The translations under genes were made by a program, and so were the position numbers. A stretch of 9,347 nucleotides of DNA from Actinomycetota bacterium (lineage in GTDB: Bacteria > Actinomycetota > Thermoleophilia > Gaiellales > Gaiellaceae): assembly GCA_013812265.1 (NCBI GenBank), contig JACCTQ010000236.1, positions 1-9,347 of the forward strand, given 5' to 3'. Positions 6,306 to 9,347 of this stretch are shown here, in pieces (position 1 is the first letter of the stretch; each line of letters starts with the position of its first letter). Under the pieces are notes generated by a model. It was given only the letters and a program-made list of their open reading frames with translations. It did no database searches and was not told where the DNA came from.

Positions 6306-7577
6306 ATGCTGCAGCTCGTAAACGTAGGGCACAAGTCGCTGGCCGACTATGCCACTATTGCCACCCGGGGCCTCATGGACGAGATCCTGCGCCTCGCGGA
6401 GCCCCTGGCGGGCAAGCGTGTCGTGCATCTCTCGGCAACGGCGTTCGGTGGCGGCGTGGCCGAGATCAACTACACGCTGATCCCTTTGATGGCCGACGCG
6501 GGCCTTGACGTCGAGTGGCGCGTGATCCATGGGAGGGACGAGTTCTTCGACGCAACGAAGACCATCCACAACGCTCTGCAGGGCAGCGAGCAAGGCCTTA
6601 CGCCTGCGCAGAAAGAGGTCTACACCCATTACAACGACCTGAACGCCCGGGACTTCGAGGACGACTACGACTTCGTCGTCGTGCACGACCCTCAGCCCGC
6701 GGCGCTCGCCGGCCACTTCGGAGACTCACGCGCCAAGTGGATCTGGCGCTGCCATATCGACCTCTCTGCGCCGAACCAGGAGGTGCTCGGGTTCCTGCTG
6801 CCTTCCATCAAGCGCTACGACGCGACGGTGTTCCACCGCGAGGAGTACGTTCCGAAAGCAGAAGGCTTGCCGCTCGCCTACATCTGGCCTCCGGCGATCG
6901 ATCCGCTCGCTCCGAAGAACATGGCCCTTTCGCCCGAGGATGCGGCTTACATCGTCGACCAGTTCGGGATCGACCTGAAGCGCCCGCTCGTAACGCAGGT
7001 GTCCCGCTTCGACCCGTGGAAGGATCCCGTTGGGGTCATCGACGCATACCGTGAGATCAAGGCGTCCTACCCTGATCTTCAGCTCGCTCTGGTCGGCTCC
7101 ATGGCGCACGACGATCCCGAGGGGTGGCGTCTCTACAACGAGACCGTCCAGTACGCGGCAGGCGATCGGGATATCTACATCCTGTCGAACCTCAACAACA
7201 TCGGCGCCGTGGAGGTGAACGCCTTCCAGGTGCACTCGGCGGCCGTGATCCAGAAGTCGATCCGCGAGGGATTCGGCCTCACAGTCAGCGAGGCGCTCTG
7301 GAAGGCGCGTCCGACCGTCGCGGGCCGTGTCGGAGGCATCGTGGCGCAGATCCAGGACGGGGAGACGGGCTGGCTCGTCGATTCTCCGAGCGAGTGTGCC
7401 CAAGCGTGCATCGAGATTCTGGACGACCCCGCGCTGGGGCGTCAACGCGCCCTGCGGGGCAAAGAGGTGGTGCGCCGGAACTTCTTGACCCCGCGCCTGC
7501 TTCGCGACTGGCTCGTCCTCTTCAACCGTCTGGTCGGAAACGACACGGCGGGCGCAGAGGTGGTCACGGCCGCCTAG
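6306..7577 (+). CDS. treT: Trehalose synthase TreT (glycosyltransferase family 4)
   Basis: The 423-aa product matches the TreT family, which joins NDP-glucose and free glucose into trehalose in one reversible cytoplasmic step. Length agrees with archaeal and bacterial TreT (about 410-420 aa). Residues visible: the N-terminal glycine loop HLSATAFGGGVAEI (41-54); VVHDPQPAAL in the first Rossmann domain; WRCHIDLSAPN around the acceptor site; the NDP-sugar site R234 and K239 in SRFDPWKDP; and the GT4 E-x7-E pair E321 and E329 in REGFGLTVSEALWKARP, followed by RVGGI. All look intact. ATG 6306 follows an AGGGAG site. The next gene, a GT20 enzyme, begins 35 nt after the stop, so two trehalose-forming enzymes sit side by side. 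The family assignment is strong; the preferred nucleotide (UDP, ADP or GDP) cannot be read from the sequence. A trehalose phosphorylase-like relative is the main alternative. Confidence 0.9.
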   Translation: MLQLVNVGHKSLADYATIATRGLMDEILRLAEPLAGKRVVHLSATAFGGGVAEINYTLIPLMADAGLDVEWRVIHGRDEFFDATKTIHNALQGSEQGLTPAQKEVYTHYNDLNARDFEDDYDFVVVHDPQPAALAGHFGDSRAKWIWRCHIDLSAPNQEVLGFLLPSIKRYDATVFHREEYVPKAEGLPLAYIWPPAIDPLAPKNMALSPEDAAYIVDQFGIDLKRPLVTQVSRFDPWKDPVGVIDAYREIKASYPDLQLALVGSMAHDDPEGWRLYNETVQYAAGDRDIYILSNLNNIGAVEVNAFQVHSAAVIQKSIREGFGLTVSEALWKARPTVAGRVGGIVAQIQDGETGWLVDSPSECAQACIEILDDPALGRQRALRGKEVVRRNFLTPRLLRDWLVLFNRLVGNDTAGAEVVTAA

Positions 7578-7600
7578 CGTCCACGCTCGACTACAAGGGC

Positions 7601-7606
7601 TACCCT
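7601..7606 (+). promoter_or_regulatory. Putative leaderless -10 box for the GT20 gene
   Basis: TACCCT lies 6 nt before ATG 7613, so a transcript would start at or next to the start codon. No Shine-Dalgarno is present, which agrees with a leaderless message. No clear -35. The gene may also be read from the treT transcript. Confidence 0.4.
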
Positions 7607-7612
7607 CCAGCG

Positions 7613-9091
7613 ATGGCCTCCGACCGCCGCAAGCTGATCGTCGTCTCGAATCGAGGCCCGATCGCGTTTCGACGAGACGAGGAGGGCCGCAGAATCGCCC
7701 GTCGCGGTGGCGGCGGGCTCGTTACCGCGCTGAGGAGTCTTGTCACACAGCACGACGTGACCTGGATCGCAAGCGCGATGAGCGACGAGGATCGGATGGT
7801 CGCCGCGGAGGCAGGTGAACGTGCGATCGAGGAGCGTGCTCGCGACGGATCGCCCTTTCGCCTGCGCCTCGTGGCGCACGAGCCGGCGGCTTACGACTGG
7901 TTCTACAACGTCGTCTCGAATCCCACTCTGTGGTTTCTGCAGCACTACCTCTGGAATCTCGCGCACGCTCCCGATGTGGACAGCGGACTCCACCACGCGT
8001 GGAAGGAGGGTTACATCGCGGTGAACTCGGCCTTCGCGGACGCCGTCCTGGCCGAGCTCGACCGTGAGCCGGAGGCAGCCGTCTTCTTTCACGACTATCA
8101 TCTGTACCTCGCGCCGAGGCTCGTCCGCACGCGGCGCCCCGAGGCGCTCCTCGCCCATTTCATCCATGTCCCGTGGCCGGAGCCGGACTACTGGCACGTC
8201 CTTCCCCGCCCGATTCGTTGGGCAATCCACGACGGCCTGCTCGCAAACGACCTGGTCGGATTCCACACGAGGCGCTGGCGCCGGAACTTTTTCCAGGCAA
8301 GCGCCGAGCTCGTTGGTGCCGAGGCCGATCCCGACGGTGGAGCGGTTCGGTACGACGGCCGCCACACGACCGTCGTGGCCCGGCCCATCTCGGTCGATCC
8401 GCTGGAGTTCGACGAGCTGGCGGCGAGCGAAGCCGTGATTGCCGCCGAGCGCGAGATCATGGCGCGCCGTCCGGAATACCTCGTGCTGCGCGTCGACCGA
8501 ACCGACCCCTCGAAGAACGTCGTCCGGGGGTTTCGAGCGTTCGAGCGCTACCTCGCGGCCCATCCGGAGATGCAAGGGCGGGTGGGCATGCTGGCACTCC
8601 TCGATCCGTCGCGTCAGGACATCCCGGAATACGCGGAATACCTTGGCGCCATCCAGCGCGCAGCGCGCATGGTGAACGATCGCTTCCAGCACCACGGCTG
8701 GATCCCGATCGATCTCCAGATCAGGGACAACTTTCCACAGGCCGTCGCTGCGTACAAGCAGTACGACGTCCTGCTCGTGAACGCGATCTTCGACGGCCTG
8801 AATCTCGTCGCCAAGGAGGCGCCGCTCGTCAACGAGCGGGGCGGCGTGCTCGTGCTCTCGGAGAATGCGGGCGTGCACGAGGAGCTGTCCGAGCACGTGC
8901 TCAGCGTGAATCCGTTCGATGTCGAAGGCCAGGCGAACGCGATCCATGTCGCGCTCGAGATGCGCGCCGGCGAGCGCCAGGCCCGACTCGGAGCCATCCG
9001 CGCGCACGTGCACGAGCACGACATCGGCGCCTGGATCGACTCCCTGCTCCGGGACCTCGACGCCAGCGCAGCGGAGGTCGGCCGCGTATGA
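7613..9091 (+). CDS. GT20 trehalose-6-phosphate synthase-like glycosyltransferase
   Basis: The 492-aa product from ATG 7613 belongs to the OtsA family (NDP-glucose plus glucose-6-phosphate to trehalose-6-phosphate, cytoplasmic). By comparison with E. coli OtsA the key residues are retained: R14 (SNRGP), the glycine loop G32-G35, acceptor-side Y98 and W107 (FYNVVSNPTLW), H160-D161 (HDYHLYLAP), HVPWPEPDYW, the phosphate-contacting R296 and K301 (VDRTDPSKN), R334, and D394 to E402 (DGLNLVAKE). Two loops differ from the standard form: Asp-Pro-Ser-Lys-Asn instead of Asp-Tyr-Ser-Lys-Gly, and Phe-Asp-Gly instead of Arg-Asp-Gly. Donor or acceptor choice may therefore differ, and a glucosylglycerol-phosphate synthase-type activity cannot be excluded. 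The frame stays open upstream into treT, but those codons are out-of-frame treT sequence; similarity starts at KLIVVSNRG. No phosphatase (OtsB) domain or gene is in the window. Its stop overlaps the moaC start (ATGA). Confidence 0.88.
   Translation: MASDRRKLIVVSNRGPIAFRRDEEGRRIARRGGGGLVTALRSLVTQHDVTWIASAMSDEDRMVAAEAGERAIEERARDGSPFRLRLVAHEPAAYDWFYNVVSNPTLWFLQHYLWNLAHAPDVDSGLHHAWKEGYIAVNSAFADAVLAELDREPEAAVFFHDYHLYLAPRLVRTRRPEALLAHFIHVPWPEPDYWHVLPRPIRWAIHDGLLANDLVGFHTRRWRRNFFQASAELVGAEADPDGGAVRYDGRHTTVVARPISVDPLEFDELAASEAVIAAEREIMARRPEYLVLRVDRTDPSKNVVRGFRAFERYLAAHPEMQGRVGMLALLDPSRQDIPEYAEYLGAIQRAARMVNDRFQHHGWIPIDLQIRDNFPQAVAAYKQYDVLLVNAIFDGLNLVAKEAPLVNERGGVLVLSENAGVHEELSEHVLSVNPFDVEGQANAIHVALEMRAGERQARLGAIRAHVHEHDIGAWIDSLLRDLDASAAEVGRV
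9073..9077 (+). promoter_or_regulatory. Ribosome binding site of moaC
   Basis: GGAGG inside the last codons of the GT20 gene, 10 nt before ATG 9088. It is the strongest Shine-Dalgarno in the window and confirms the overlapping start. Confidence 0.65.
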
Positions 9092-9347
9092 CCGAATCGG
9101 GCCGACGGAACCTCTCGCACGTCGACGCGGGCGGGTCGATCCGGATGGTCGACGTCGGTGGGAAGCCCCTTTCCCGCCGGCGTGCGCGCGCTCGCGCTGA
9201 GGTGCGGATGCGGAGCGAGACCGCGCGGCGTCTGCGGGAGCTTCCGAAGGGCGACGCTCTGGTGACAGCGCAAATCGCCGGCATCATGGCTGCCAAGCAG
9301 ACGAGCACGCTCATTCCCCTTTGCCACCCGCTTCCCCTGACCGCGGT
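9088..9347 (+). CDS. moaC: Cyclic pyranopterin monophosphate synthase MoaC, N-terminal part (partial)
   Basis: The first 86 codons are present; the gene runs off the right edge. MoaC converts the MoaA product into cyclic pyranopterin monophosphate in the first stage of molybdenum cofactor synthesis (cytoplasm). Family motifs are clear: HVDAGGSIRMVDVGGKP (11-27), MRSET (41-45), PKGDALVTAQIAGIMAAKQT (53-72) with conserved lysines K54 and K70, and LIPLCHPLPL (75-84) with C79 and H80. Compared with E. coli MoaC the spacing is the same throughout. The start ATG overlaps the GT20 stop as ATGA and has its own GGAGG site, so it is translated from the same message at least in part. moeA at the left edge suggests more Moco genes beyond the window. 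Confidence 0.95.
   Translation, partial: MTESGRRNLSHVDAGGSIRMVDVGGKPLSRRRARARAEVRMRSETARRLRELPKGDALVTAQIAGIMAAKQTSTLIPLCHPLPLTA

Noticed and set aside
7124..7612. In-frame upstream extension of the GT20 gene (163 extra codons)
   Set aside because: It overlaps treT in another frame, its translation is Arg/Gly-rich without similarity, and GT20 homology begins right at ATG 7613.
7574..9019. 481-codon open frame on the minus strand opposite the GT20 gene
   Set aside because: Same reason: the + strand frame carries all GT20 motifs, and the antisense product shows no domain or ribosome binding site.

Overview
The window is a stretch of high-GC bacterial chromosome (G+C roughly two thirds by eye, strongly G/C at third codon positions). 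Gene content and style point to an actinobacterium, most likely class Thermoleophilia (Gaiellales/Solirubrobacterales-like). The grounds are the degenerate membrane M28-like protein, GTG/TTG starts, leaderless-looking -10 boxes next to start codons, and a TreT trehalose synthase. The lineage is an inference; no rRNA or other marker gene is present. No tRNA, rRNA, insertion sequence, CRISPR array or phage gene was seen. Coding density is very high and the longest gene-free stretch is about 160 bp.

Layout, left to right: the 3' end of moeA (+, up to 167); a convergent large membrane protein with a degenerate M28-peptidase ectodomain (-, 2091 to 190); a divergent promoter region (2092-2141); an OmpR-type response regulator (+) overlapping a membrane histidine kinase (+) by 4 nt; a membrane-anchored HtrA/DegP-like serine protease (+); a small RsbW/SpoIIAB-like anti-sigma ATPase (+); a leader region with hairpins; treT (trehalose glycosyltransferring synthase, +); a GT20 trehalose-6-phosphate synthase-like gene (+); and the 5' end of moaC (+), which overlaps the GT20 gene by 4 nt and runs off the right edge.

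Functionally the centre reads as an envelope-stress and osmoprotection neighbourhood. A two-component system and HtrA resemble the mycobacterial mprAB-pepD set. An anti-sigma-type kinase follows, and then two enzymes that can each make trehalose or its phosphate. Molybdenum cofactor genes (moeA, moaC) bracket the block. The most unusual items are the M28-like membrane protein that has lost most catalytic and zinc residues, the AT-richer palindromic patch that makes the HtrA start uncertain, the hairpin leader of treT, and the orphan anti-sigma kinase. I see no wholly new system; most genes belong to recognisable families.
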